Source: Pseudomonadota bacterium
GTDB taxonomy: Bacteria; Pseudomonadota; Alphaproteobacteria; Sphingomonadales; Sphingomonadaceae
Length of the DNA: 18,676 bases
Direction: 5' to 3'
Assembly: GCA_023433305.1 (NCBI GenBank)
Contig: JAEZCZ010000037.1
Coordinates: forward strand, 1-18,676
The position numbers were made by a program, and so were the translations under genes. This document shows positions 7,339 through 16,047 of this stretch, in pieces. The notes beneath the pieces were generated by a model, which was not told the origin of the DNA, did no database searches, and was given only the letters and a program-made list of their open reading frames with translations. How positions within the stretch are numbered: the first letter of the stretch is position 1; every line of letters begins with the position of its first letter.

Positions 7339-8589
7339 ATGACAGGGACGGGAACGATCGAAGTGAGCGAGCAGGAGTCGACCCTCGACGTCGCGGACGT
7401 GCGCGCGGCGGCGGAGCGGATCGCCGGCGCGGTAGTGCGCACGCCGACGATGCACAGCAAGACCCTGTCGAAGATTACCGGCGCCGAGATCTGGCTGAAG
7501 TTCGAAAACCAGCAGTTCACCGCCGCCTACAAGGAGCGCGGCGCGCTCAACGCGCTGCTGCTGATGGACGAGACGCAGCGCAAGCGCGGCGTGATCGCGG
7601 CCTCGGCGGGCAATCACGCGCAGGGCCTCTCGTACCACGGAACGCGTCTCGGCGTGCCGGTGACCATCGTGATGCCGCGCACCACGCCGGTCGTGAAAGT
7701 GATGCAGACCGAAGCGGTCGGCGGCCAGGTCGTGCTGCACGGCGAGACTTTCGACGAGGCGCTCGAATACGCGCGCAGCATGGAGAAGCAGCTCGGGCTG
7801 ACATTCGTGCCGCCGTTCGATGACCTCGCGGTCGCCGCTGGGCAGGGCACCGTCGCGCTCGAGATGCTCGAGGACGCCCCCGAGATCGACACGCTGGCGA
7901 TCCCGATCGGCGGCGGCGGGCTGTCGTCGGGGATGGGCGTGGCGGCCAAGGCGCTCAAGCCGGACCTGCGGCTGATCGGCGTGCAGGCGCAGCTCTACCC
8001 CTCGATGTACGGGCATTTGCGCAGCGAGGACCTGCCCTGCGGGGGCGACACGCTGGCCGAAGGCATCGCCGTCAAGGAGCCGGGCAAGCTGACCTCGCGG
8101 CTGCTGGCCGGGCTGCTCGACGATATCGTGCTGGTGGACGAGAACGCGCTCGAGAGCGCGGTTTCGCTGCTGCTGCAGATCGAGAAGACCGTGGTCGAAG
8201 GCGCCGGCGCGGCGGGGCTGGCCGCGGTGATGATGTACCCGGAGAAGTTCGCCGGCCGCAACGTCGGCATCGTGCTGACCGGCGGCAACATCGACACCCG
8301 ACTGCTTGCCAACGTGCTGCTGCGCGACCTGGCCCGTTCGGGCCGGCTTTCGCGCCTGCGCATCTCGCTGCAGGATCGGCCGGGCGCGCTGCTCAAGGTG
8401 ATGAAGGAGTTCGAGGCGCACAACGTCAACATCCTCGAGATCTACCACCAGCGGATCTTCACCAACCTGCCGGCGAAGGGCCTCGTGACCGACCTCGAGT
8501 GCGAGGCGCGCGACCGCGAGCAGCTCGACAAGCTGATCCAGGCGCTGCGCAAGCGCGGCTATTCGGTGAGCCAGGTCGAGCTCAACTGA
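7339..8589 (+). CDS. threonine ammonia-lyase with C-terminal ACT domain
   Basis: PLP enzyme that deaminates L-threonine to 2-oxobutanoate, the first step toward isoleucine or in threonine catabolism. Of 416 residues, about 20-320 form the fold type II PLP core. FTAAYKERGA contains the PLP lysine (K65), ASAGNHAQG (88-96) binds the substrate carboxylate and GGGGLSSGM (191-199) the PLP phosphate. Residues 338-416 are a single ACT domain (LRISLQDRPGALLKVM to the C-terminus). One ACT domain and this length fit the short form (TdcB/IlvA-like) rather than the 500-residue IlvA with two ACT-like domains. The start is uncertain: ATG 7339 lacks a good ribosome site, and GTG 7363 (MSEQEST) has GGGA upstream. 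It is a single gene, divergent from the reductase and followed by a hairpin. Confidence 0.9.
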   Translation: MTGTGTIEVSEQESTLDVADVRAAAERIAGAVVRTPTMHSKTLSKITGAEIWLKFENQQFTAAYKERGALNALLLMDETQRKRGVIAASAGNHAQGLSYHGTRLGVPVTIVMPRTTPVVKVMQTEAVGGQVVLHGETFDEALEYARSMEKQLGLTFVPPFDDLAVAAGQGTVALEMLEDAPEIDTLAIPIGGGGLSSGMGVAAKALKPDLRLIGVQAQLYPSMYGHLRSEDLPCGGDTLAEGIAVKEPGKLTSRLLAGLLDDIVLVDENALESAVSLLLQIEKTVVEGAGAAGLAAVMMYPEKFAGRNVGIVLTGGNIDTRLLANVLLRDLARSGRLSRLRISLQDRPGALLKVMKEFEAHNVNILEIYHQRIFTNLPAKGLVTDLECEARDREQLDKLIQALRKRGYSVSQVELN

Positions 8590-8602
8590 GCCGAACCAAG
8601 CG

Positions 8603-8628
8603 GCCGCGGCCCGGTAACCCGGCGCGGC
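8603..8628 (+). terminator. hairpin downstream of threonine ammonia-lyase
   Basis: Starting 14 bases after the stop, GCCGCG-GC-CCGG pairs with CCGG-CGCGGC around a TAAC loop: ten base pairs with a two-base bulge. No T-run follows, so it is a probable but not canonical terminator. Confidence 0.45.
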
Positions 8629-8798
8629 GCACCTGCCCCAGATCGGGAAAGCGGTTAACCTTTGTAGGGGTGCGGAGGCAAAAATATCGCAGCCATCCAC
8701 TGAAATGGTGGTTAATGGTCTTTTACTTTGGCACCATGCAGACTTAGGTTCGTTCCGTAGCTGCCTGGACAATCTAAAGCGAAAGGTCCGCCTGCGAC
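8629..8798 (+). other. intergenic leader before the leucyltransferase gene
   Basis: The gap holds an AT-richer stretch at about 8675-8750, unlike the surrounding coding DNA. It contains the palindrome GGTTAACC at 8653-8660, a second TTAA at 8712-8715, and a short inverted repeat CCAC/GTGG at about 8697-8711. This is where a promoter for the bpt-tamA-tamB unit should lie, but I cannot point to convincing -35 and -10 elements. No RNA gene is recognised. Confidence 0.35.
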
Positions 8799-9650
8799 GT
8801 GACGGCCCCGGTTCGATTCCCGCGCTTCTTTGTCACCAGCCCGGCAGCGTGCCCGTATCTGGCCGGCAAGACCGAGCGCAAGGTCTTCACCGAGCTCAAG
8901 GGGCCGCATGCCGAAGCGCTCAACGACGCGCTCGGCCGGATCGGCTTCCGCCGCAGTCAGACCGTCGCCTATCGCCCGAGCTGCATCGATTGCCAGGCTT
9001 GCGTGTCGGTCCGCGTGGTGGCGGGCGAATTCGAGGCGTCGAGCACGCAGCGGCGGAGCATGCGCCGCAACGACGACCTCGTCGTCACCGAATGCCGGCC
9101 CTGGGCGACCAGCGAGCAGTTCGAGTTGCTGCAGCGTTACCTCGCCAGCCGGCATCCCGGCGGCGGCATGGCCGCCATGGACGAGATAGATTACGCCGAC
9201 ATGGTGGAACACACGGCTGTCTCCAGCTTTGTCATCGAGTATAGGGAACCCTCGTCGGACGGGGGGCAGGGCCGCCTCGTCGGCGCCTGCCTGACGGACC
9301 GGCAGGGCGACGGGTTGTCGATGATCTACAGCTTCTACGACCCGGAACATGAGGCGCGGACGGGGCTTGGGAACTATATCATTCTCGATCACATCCGGCG
9401 CGCGGCGGAGGCTGGCCTGCCCTATGTGTACCTCGGCTACTGGGTCGAGGGATCGCCCCGGATGCAATACAAGGTCCGCTACCGCCCCCTCGAACGGCTC
9501 GGCCCGACCGGCTGGCGGCGCTTCACCGCCGAAGAGCAAGGCGCGCTCATCGATGCCGTCGCCACCACGCGGCGCGAAGACGCGGTCTGCGTCGAAGGCG
9601 GCAGCAAGGATGGGATGCCCGGCGGGCAGAAGCAGTACAAGCTCGTCTAG
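8799..9650 (+). CDS. bpt: aspartate/glutamate leucyltransferase (Bpt/ATE family)
   Basis: Transfers leucine from Leu-tRNA to proteins with N-terminal Asp or Glu, marking them for ClpS/ClpAP degradation (bacterial N-degron pathway). The 283-residue product has the N-terminal ATE domain with FFVTSPAACPYL and the cysteine cluster CIDCQAC (C62, C65, C68, with C18 upstream), the conserved YRPSC context and R-R-N-D-D-L. The C-terminal GNAT-like domain shows VGACLTDRQGDGLSMIYSFYDP, GLGNYIILDHI and YVYLGYWVEGSPRMQYK. The last motif and the length match the bacterial family. Eukaryotic arginyltransferases use similar cysteines for an iron-sulfur cluster; whether this one does is unknown. The start is GTG 8799 with GAAAGG a little far upstream. 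The stop is one base before the proposed TTG start of tamA. Confidence 0.93.
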   Translation: MTAPVRFPRFFVTSPAACPYLAGKTERKVFTELKGPHAEALNDALGRIGFRRSQTVAYRPSCIDCQACVSVRVVAGEFEASSTQRRSMRRNDDLVVTECRPWATSEQFELLQRYLASRHPGGGMAAMDEIDYADMVEHTAVSSFVIEYREPSSDGGQGRLVGACLTDRQGDGLSMIYSFYDPEHEARTGLGNYIILDHIRRAAEAGLPYVYLGYWVEGSPRMQYKVRYRPLERLGPTGWRRFTAEEQGALIDAVATTRREDAVCVEGGSKDGMPGGQKQYKLV

Positions 9651-9651
9651 C

Positions 9652-11778
9652 TTGCGCCGTCTTCTCGTCGCCCTCGCGGCGTCTGCCTCGCTCCTCGCCA
9701 CGCCGGCCGCGGCGCAGGACAGCCAGACCTTGCCGACGCTCGAGGACCTGATCCCCGACGAAGCGGTGGCCAATCCAGAAGACTGGGCCGCACAAGGCGT
9801 TCCCCCCGAGGCCGCCGCCGGCGAGGATGCGCCGGGCGAGCTCGACCCATCCTCTCCGCTCGCCGAGCTGCCCGAGGTCGACATACCCTGGCCCGAGCAG
9901 CAGGAGCTGCCGGTGCTGGCGCCGCTCGAGCCCGAAGAAGACATCCAGTTCGCGGACTTCGAGGACGTCTTCCCGCGCGTCGAATTGGGCGACGAAGAGC
10001 GGATTTCGGACGAGCTGGTGCTGGTCTTCCCGCGCGAGCGGGCGCTGTTCCCTTATCACGACGAGTTTCTCGACCGGTTCGAGTCGCTCTCGACGATCGA
10101 GGAGCTGGAGGACGACGACAACGCCGCGCGTCTCGCCGCACAGGCCCGCGCCGACGAAGACCTGCTCAACCGGATGCTGCGGGTGTACGGCTATTACGAC
10201 GCGCTGGTGTTCCGCTCGGTCGGCGGAATCGAGCCCGGTGCCGAGGTCGCCCCGGGCCAGCCGACCGTGCGCTTCGACATCGTGCCCGGCTCGCAATACC
10301 GTTTTGGCGCGATCGACCTGGGCAACCTCGCCGCGTCGGGCGTCGACTTCGCGATGCTGCGCGACAGCTTCGAGATCCGGACCGGCGACCCGCTGCTCTC
10401 CGACAAGATCGTCGAGGAGCGCTACGACCTCGACGAGACGATCGGCGAAAGCGGCTATCCGTTCGCCCGTATCGAAGAGCCGGAGCTGCTGGTCGACCAC
10501 GCGCGTCAGGAGGGCGACCTGACCATGCTGGTGACCCCGGGGGGCAAGTACCGGTTCGGCACCGTCACCAGCAACATGCCCGAATTCCTTTCGGGCGAGC
10601 ACCTCGCCGACATCGCGCGGTTCGATGCGGGCGACATCTACCAGCGCAGCCTCGAGCTGGACTTGCGCCGGGCAATCCTTGCCACCGGGCTCGTCAACAG
10701 CGTCACGCTGACGCCCGTCGAAACCGCAGCCCCCGCGAACGGGGAGCCGGGAACGGTCGATATCGCCGCCGAAATCACCCCGGCCAAGCTGCGCACGATC
10801 GCCGGCCGAATCGGCTACGGCAGCGGCGAGGGCTTCAAGGTCGAAGGGATGTGGGAACACCGCAACTTGTTCCCGCCCGAAGGCATGCTGCGTGTGCGCG
10901 GTATCCTCGGCACTGCGGAGCAGCTCGCGGGCGTCACCTTCCGCAAGAACAATTTCGGCGGGCGCGACAAGATCCTCACGATCGACGCCTTCGCCAGCAC
11001 GATCGACTACGGCCCCTACGATGCCCGCACCGTCTCGCTGGTCGGCAATTACGAGCGCGTCAGCACGATCCTGTTCCAGAAGCCGTTCAGCTGGTCGGTC
11101 GGGCTCGAGCTTGTCGCCACGGGCGAGCGCGAAGTCGATGCGGACGGCAACCTCGGGCCGCGCCAGACCTTCTTCGTCGGCGCGCTGCCGCTGTTCGCGC
11201 AGCTCGATACCTCGAACGACCTGCTCGACCCGCGCCGCGGGTTCCGGGTGAGCGCGCGGCTCTCGCCCGAAGTGTCGCGTACGAACAAGATGGAAAGCTT
11301 CTACCTGCGCGGCGAAGTGCAGGGCTCGTACTACCTGCCCGTCAGCGACAATATCGTGGTCGCTTCCCGGGCGCGGTTCGCCAGCATCCCCGGGGCGCCC
11401 GTCTCGGCCATCGCGCCTTCGCGGCGGCTCTACGCCGGCGGCGGCGGATCGGTGCGCGGCTATGACTACAAGGGCATCGGGCCGCAAAACAGCCTCGGCG
11501 ATCCGACCGGCGGGCGCTCGCTCACCGAACTTTCGGTCGAAGCCCGAATCCGCACCGGTCTGCTTGGCGGCGCGCTTGGAATCGTGCCCTTCGTCGATGC
11601 CGGCACGGTCGGCGCGGATCCGACGCCGGGCTTCGACGAGATCAAGATCGGCGCCGGCATCGGCGCGCGCTATCACACCAGCTTCGGACCGTTGCGCATC
11701 GACGTCGGTGTGCCGCTCAACCCCGGCCCGAACGATCCCAAGTTTGGTGTCTATGTCGGCCTCGGGCAATCGTTCTGA
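9652..11778 (+). CDS. tamA: autotransporter assembly factor TamA (Omp85 family)
   Basis: Outer-membrane Omp85 protein that works with TamB in moving proteins and probably lipids to the outer membrane. From TTG 9652 the product has 708 residues, longer than E. coli TamA (577). Residues 1-21 are a signal peptide (MRRLLVALAASASLLATPAAA, cut before Q22). Residues 22-108 form an acidic proline-rich segment without Lys, Arg or His. Three POTRA-like domains follow at roughly 110-190, 193-275 and 277-360. The beta-barrel (about 370-708) has GYGSGEGFKVEGMWEHRNLF, DPRRGFRVSARLSPE, GGGGSVRGYDY (the lid-loop VRGY motif) and ends GVYVGLGQSF, with a terminal Phe as expected for BAM substrates. ATG 9610, inside bpt, is an alternative start that would lengthen the signal peptide. 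The stop overlaps tamB by one base (TGATG). Confidence 0.92.
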   Translation: MRRLLVALAASASLLATPAAAQDSQTLPTLEDLIPDEAVANPEDWAAQGVPPEAAAGEDAPGELDPSSPLAELPEVDIPWPEQQELPVLAPLEPEEDIQFADFEDVFPRVELGDEERISDELVLVFPRERALFPYHDEFLDRFESLSTIEELEDDDNAARLAAQARADEDLLNRMLRVYGYYDALVFRSVGGIEPGAEVAPGQPTVRFDIVPGSQYRFGAIDLGNLAASGVDFAMLRDSFEIRTGDPLLSDKIVEERYDLDETIGESGYPFARIEEPELLVDHARQEGDLTMLVTPGGKYRFGTVTSNMPEFLSGEHLADIARFDAGDIYQRSLELDLRRAILATGLVNSVTLTPVETAAPANGEPGTVDIAAEITPAKLRTIAGRIGYGSGEGFKVEGMWEHRNLFPPEGMLRVRGILGTAEQLAGVTFRKNNFGGRDKILTIDAFASTIDYGPYDARTVSLVGNYERVSTILFQKPFSWSVGLELVATGEREVDADGNLGPRQTFFVGALPLFAQLDTSNDLLDPRRGFRVSARLSPEVSRTNKMESFYLRGEVQGSYYLPVSDNIVVASRARFASIPGAPVSAIAPSRRLYAGGGGSVRGYDYKGIGPQNSLGDPTGGRSLTELSVEARIRTGLLGGALGIVPFVDAGTVGADPTPGFDEIKIGAGIGARYHTSFGPLRIDVGVPLNPGPNDPKFGVYVGLGQSF

Positions 11779-14700
11779 TGGCGGAGGAGGAAGCCATCGC
11801 CGGCGAAGGGACGGTGCCGGAGCCATCTCCACGCCGCTCCGTCGCAGCCCGTATCGCGCGTTGGCTGGCCGGAGCGTTGCTCGCCCTCCTGGTGCTGATC
11901 GCGGTCGCCATCGCCTGGCTGCACACCGGATCGGGCCGCGAGTTCATCGTGGAGCGGATCGCCAAGGTGGCACCGGCCTCGGGTCTCAAGATCTCGGTCG
12001 GGCGCATCGAAGGCTCGGTGCTGTGGAGCGCGACGCTGTTCGACGTCGAGTTCCGCGATGCCAACAACGTGCTGTTCCTCGAAGTCCCCGAGGTCGATCT
12101 CAACTGGCGTCCGATCAAGTTCTTCTTCACCGGTCTCGATGTGCGCCACCTCGTGCTGCACGGGGGCACGCTCTATGCCGCGCCCGAACTGGTGCCGGGC
12201 GATCCCGACGCGCCGATCCTTCCCGATTTCGACATCCGCGTGGACCGCTTCGTGGTCGACGACTTGCGCGTGGCCCGCGGCCTGCTCGGCGAGGAACGGC
12301 TGATCGACTTCCAGGCCAAGGCCGACGTCCGTGACGGCCGCGTGTTACTCGACGCCGATGGCCAGTTCGGCGGCGGAGATGAGCTCGAGGCGCTGATCGA
12401 CGCCTATCCTGACGGCGACCGCTTCGACATCGACGTCGATTATCGCGCGCCGGCCGGCGGCTTGCTCGCGACGCTGATGGGCGCCGAAGAGGACGTCCGC
12501 GCGCGCATCGTCGGCGATGGCGACTGGGATGCCTGGAACGGTTCGTTCGTGGTGGACCAGGGCGGCGACAACATTGCGGCCCTGCGGCTTTACAACCGCG
12601 AGGGGCGCTACAAGGTCGTCGGACAGGCGCGACCCGAGGATTACCTGACCGGGCTTCCCGCCGCGGCGCTCGGCGAGGTCGTTTCGCTGGCGGCGGTGGG
12701 CACGCTCGAGAACAGCGTTCTCGACGGCACGCTGGCGGTGCGCGGGCGCGGCGTGAGCCTCGACGGCGAGGGCGCGATCGACCTCGCCAACAACGCGTTC
12801 GACAATCTCGATCTCCAGGCCGTGCTGCTCGACAACGAGCTGTTCGGCCCCGGCCTCACGCTCGACGACGCGGTCGCGCGGATTGCGTTGGACGGGCCGT
12901 TCCGCGGCCTTACCGCGCCGCTCGAGCTGACGGTCGGCGAGCTCGACGCCGGCGGGACGCGTTTCGTCGGTCTCGTCGAACGCGGCACGGTCACTTACGA
13001 CGGCACGCGCTGGACGTTGCCTCTCGATGCGACGGTTCAGCGCATCGTCAGCGGCAACTCGCTGATCGATCCGCGTCTCGTCAACGGCACGCTCAACGGA
13101 ACAGTCGTTCTCGCCGGCGACAATCTCGTCTCCGACGATCTCGCGCTGCGATTCCCCGGGCTGCGCGCCGACCTGACGCTGCGCGGCGACATCGCGCGCG
13201 GCGGCTATGCGCTCGCCGGGCCGGTCGAGGCGCGCGGATTGCAGCTCGAGAACCTCGGTTCGATCGATGCCGGCGCGAAGATCCGCTTCATGATCGGCAA
13301 CAGCGTTCCGTGGCGCCTGGCCGCTAACTTCACCGGCCGAATGCCGCGCGTGACCAACGCCACGCTGGCCAACGTCGCAGGCTCGAACATTCGCTTCAAC
13401 GGTGCCGTGACCTTGGGGGCGGGCCGGCCGATCGTGTTCGACAACACGCGGCTGACCGCGAGCAAGCTGAGCCTCACGCTCGACGGGCGCGTCGAGGGCG
13501 GGCGCACCACGCTGGCCGGGCGCGGGCGGCATGTCGATTACGGCCCGTTCACGGTGGAGGCCGCGCTCGCCGGCGACGGGCCGCGCGCGACGCTCGTGTT
13601 CGCCAATCCCTACCCCGCCGCCGGCCTGCGCGATGTGCGCGTGGCCCTGGCACCCACACCCGACGGTTTCCGCATCGAAACCGAGGGCCAATCGACGCTC
13701 GGGCCGTTCGACGGGATCGTCAACCTGACCATGCCCGCGGGCGGGCCGACGCGCCTCGGGATAGAGCGGCTCGACATCTGGCGCACGAGCGTGACGGGCG
13801 ATCTCGTGCTCGGCGACGGCGCGGTGTCCGGCGATCTTCGGCTTGCCGGCGGGGGCGTGAATGGCACGATCGCGCTCGCGCCCCGCAACGGCGGCCAGGG
13901 CTTCGATGTCGCGCTCACCGCCAACGACGCGACTTTCCCGGGCGCGACACCGATCGCCATCAACGAAGCGACGATCAACGCCAGCGGGTTCTTCGGGCAG
14001 GGCAATTCGACCGTGACCGGCACGATCCGCGCGGCCGGCATCAACTACGGCACATTGTTCATCGGCCGCCTCGCCGCCAACGCGCAAGTCACCAACGGCC
14101 GCGGCAGCTTCCAGGCCGCGCTCGCCGGGCGCCGGGGCAGCCGCTTCGCCCTCCAGCTCGCGGGGGACGTGGCGCCCGAGCGGATCGCGGTCGCCGCCAA
14201 GGGCGAATACGCCGGCCGCGCGATATCGATGCCGCGCCGCGCGGTCCTGCTGAAAACGCCCGATGGCGGCTGGGCGCTGCAGAAGACGCAGCTCAGCTTC
14301 GGCGGCGGCTTCATCATCGGCGAAGGGCGCTTCGGCGGAGACGAGCCCGCGCGGGGCCGGGTCAGCCTGGCGGACATGCCGCTCTCGCTGCTCGACGTGT
14401 TCTCGGGCGACGTCGGCCTCGGCGGGACGATCTCGGGCATCGTCGACCTCGGCAGCGGCCCGGGCGGCGTGCCGACCGGCGAAGCGCGCGTGATGATCGA
14501 CAACCTGACCCGCTCGGGCCTGGTGCTGACCTCGCGCCCGATCGATCTCGCGCTCGTCGCCCGGCTCTCGCCGAGCCAGCTTGCGGCGCGCGCGGTCTTG
14601 CAGGACCAGGGCCAGACGCGCGGCCGGCTCCAGGCGCGCATCGCCAACCTGCCGGCTTCGGGCGGCCTGACCGAGCGGCTCTATGCCGGCGACCTGTTCG

Positions 14701-15986
14701 CCCAGCTCCGCTTCGAAGGCCCCGCCGACGCGCTGTGGCGGCTCTCGGCGATCGAGCTGATCGACGTCACCGGCACACTCCGCGTCGCGGCGGACGTGCG
14801 CGGCTCGCTGCTCGATCCGCAAGTGCGCGGCTCGCTTGCGGGCGACGCGCTCAGGGTGCAGAGCGCGCTCACCGGCACCGACTTGCGCCAGGTGCGCGCC
14901 CGCGGGACGTTCTCGGGATCGCGGCTCAACCTGACCAGCTTCGCGGGCACCGCGCCCAACGGCGGCACCGTCAGCGGCAGCGGGTTCGTCGACCTCGCGA
15001 ACATGACCGGTGGGCGCGGCCCGCGCATCGATCTCCGGCTCGCAATGCGCGATGCCGAGGTCATGGACCTCGCGAACATGGGCGCGACCGTCACCGGCCC
15101 GATGCGCATCGTCTCGAGCGGCGTGGGCGGGACCATTGCCGGTCGGCTCCACGTCAACGACGCGCGCTGGAGCCTCGGCGGCGCGGCGGGGCCCGAGCAG
15201 CTACCCAACATCCGCACGCGCGAGATCAACCTGCCGCCCGACATCGCCCCGCCGGCGGCTGCGGGCGCGCCGTGGCGCTACCTGATCGACGCCAGCGCCC
15301 CCGGCGGCGTCGAGGTCGACGGCATGGGGCTCGACAGCGAATGGAGCGCCGACATCCTGCTGCGCGGCACGACCGACAGCCCGCGCATCGGCGGCGAGGC
15401 GCGCGTGGTGCCGCGCCAGGGCTTCTACTCGTTCGCCGGGGTGCGCTTCGACATCACCCGCGGCGTGATCGACTTCGACGAGAACGTGCCGCCCGATCCG
15501 CGCCTCGACATCCGCGCCGAGACCGACGTGCAGGACCTCTCCGTCACCGTCACCGTGCGCGGCAACGCCAGCCGCCCCGAAATCGCCTTCAGCTCGAACC
15601 CCGCGCTGCCCGAGGAAGAGCTGCTTGCGCGCATGTTGTTCGGCGACGGGATCACCAACCTTTCCGCCACCGACGCCCTCCAGCTCGGCGCCGCGGTCGC
15701 CTCGCTGCGCGGCGGCGGGGGGATGGACCCGATCAACCGCCTGCGCCAATCGATCGGGCTCGACCGGCTGCGCATCGTTCCGGCCGACCCGGCGCTCGAC
15801 CGCGGCACCGCGATCGCGCTCGGCAAGAACTTCGGCCGCCGCTTCTACGCCGAGGTCGTCACCGACGGGCGCGGCTACAACGCCTCCGAGCTCGAGTTCC
15901 GGGTGACGAGCTGGCTGTCGCTGCTGGCCAGCATCAACACGCTGGGGCGCGGCAGCGTCGCCGCCGAATACAGCCGGGACTATTGA
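11778..15986 (+). CDS. tamB: translocation and assembly module protein TamB (AsmA-like bridge)
   Basis: Very large periplasm-spanning partner of TamA. The 1402-residue product has a short cytosolic N-terminus with basic residues, one membrane anchor at about 29-48 (WLAGALLALLVLIAVAIAWL), then FIVERIAKVAPASGLKISV, typical of the AsmA-like start. More than 1000 residues of repetitive beta-strand character follow, matching the hydrophobic taco-like groove known for TamB/YhdP proteins. The C-terminal TamB (DUF490) domain covers roughly the last 330 residues, with RIGGEARVVPRQGFYSFAG, GVIDFDE, SSNPALPEEELLARMLFG, GKNFGRRFYAEVVTD and a final AAEYSRDY. Its place directly after tamA, with a one-base overlap, is the conserved arrangement. 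E. coli TamB has 1259 residues, so this is slightly longer but complete. Confidence 0.94.
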   Translation: MAEEEAIAGEGTVPEPSPRRSVAARIARWLAGALLALLVLIAVAIAWLHTGSGREFIVERIAKVAPASGLKISVGRIEGSVLWSATLFDVEFRDANNVLFLEVPEVDLNWRPIKFFFTGLDVRHLVLHGGTLYAAPELVPGDPDAPILPDFDIRVDRFVVDDLRVARGLLGEERLIDFQAKADVRDGRVLLDADGQFGGGDELEALIDAYPDGDRFDIDVDYRAPAGGLLATLMGAEEDVRARIVGDGDWDAWNGSFVVDQGGDNIAALRLYNREGRYKVVGQARPEDYLTGLPAAALGEVVSLAAVGTLENSVLDGTLAVRGRGVSLDGEGAIDLANNAFDNLDLQAVLLDNELFGPGLTLDDAVARIALDGPFRGLTAPLELTVGELDAGGTRFVGLVERGTVTYDGTRWTLPLDATVQRIVSGNSLIDPRLVNGTLNGTVVLAGDNLVSDDLALRFPGLRADLTLRGDIARGGYALAGPVEARGLQLENLGSIDAGAKIRFMIGNSVPWRLAANFTGRMPRVTNATLANVAGSNIRFNGAVTLGAGRPIVFDNTRLTASKLSLTLDGRVEGGRTTLAGRGRHVDYGPFTVEAALAGDGPRATLVFANPYPAAGLRDVRVALAPTPDGFRIETEGQSTLGPFDGIVNLTMPAGGPTRLGIERLDIWRTSVTGDLVLGDGAVSGDLRLAGGGVNGTIALAPRNGGQGFDVALTANDATFPGATPIAINEATINASGFFGQGNSTVTGTIRAAGINYGTLFIGRLAANAQVTNGRGSFQAALAGRRGSRFALQLAGDVAPERIAVAAKGEYAGRAISMPRRAVLLKTPDGGWALQKTQLSFGGGFIIGEGRFGGDEPARGRVSLADMPLSLLDVFSGDVGLGGTISGIVDLGSGPGGVPTGEARVMIDNLTRSGLVLTSRPIDLALVARLSPSQLAARAVLQDQGQTRGRLQARIANLPASGGLTERLYAGDLFAQLRFEGPADALWRLSAIELIDVTGTLRVAADVRGSLLDPQVRGSLAGDALRVQSALTGTDLRQVRARGTFSGSRLNLTSFAGTAPNGGTVSGSGFVDLANMTGGRGPRIDLRLAMRDAEVMDLANMGATVTGPMRIVSSGVGGTIAGRLHVNDARWSLGGAAGPEQLPNIRTREINLPPDIAPPAAAGAPWRYLIDASAPGGVEVDGMGLDSEWSADILLRGTTDSPRIGGEARVVPRQGFYSFAGVRFDITRGVIDFDENVPPDPRLDIRAETDVQDLSVTVTVRGNASRPEIAFSSNPALPEEELLARMLFGDGITNLSATDALQLGAAVASLRGGGGMDPINRLRQSIGLDRLRIVPADPALDRGTAIALGKNFGRRFYAEVVTDGRGYNASELEFRVTSWLSLLASINTLGRGSVAAEYSRDY

Positions 15987-15992
15987 GAGAGC

Positions 15993-16030
15993 CCCGCGCC
16001 CTCAGCTCGGCGTGAGCGGAAGGGCGCGGG
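15993..16030 (+). terminator. hairpin between convergent tamB and FAS1 lipoprotein genes
   Basis: A perfect 10-bp stem (CCCGCGCCCT at 15993-16002, AGGGCGCGGG at 16021-16030) with an inner GCTC/GAGC stem in the 18-base loop, starting seven bases after the tamB stop. It lies between convergent genes and could stop both transcripts, although neither side has a T-run. Confidence 0.6.
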
Positions 16031-16047
16031 ATTGGCGCGGACGGCGG

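Noticed and set aside
7243..8772. 509-codon open frame antisense to threonine ammonia-lyase
   Set aside because: The product is His/Gln/Arg-rich without motifs, and the sense frame is a complete conserved enzyme.
8795..8825. tRNA T-arm-like word GGTTCGATTCC
   Set aside because: The flanking bases do not form the five-pair T-stem, there is no acceptor or anticodon arm, and the word encodes the conserved start of the leucyltransferase.
9547..11832. 761-codon open frame antisense to tamA
   Set aside because: Same GC-driven shadow effect; the tamA frame carries all recognisable motifs.
12345..15152. 935-codon open frame antisense to tamB
   Set aside because: It is the mirror of a strong tamB frame in GC-rich DNA, where stops are rare in the complementary frame. 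Its product is Arg/Ala/Glu/Gln-rich with no domain signature.
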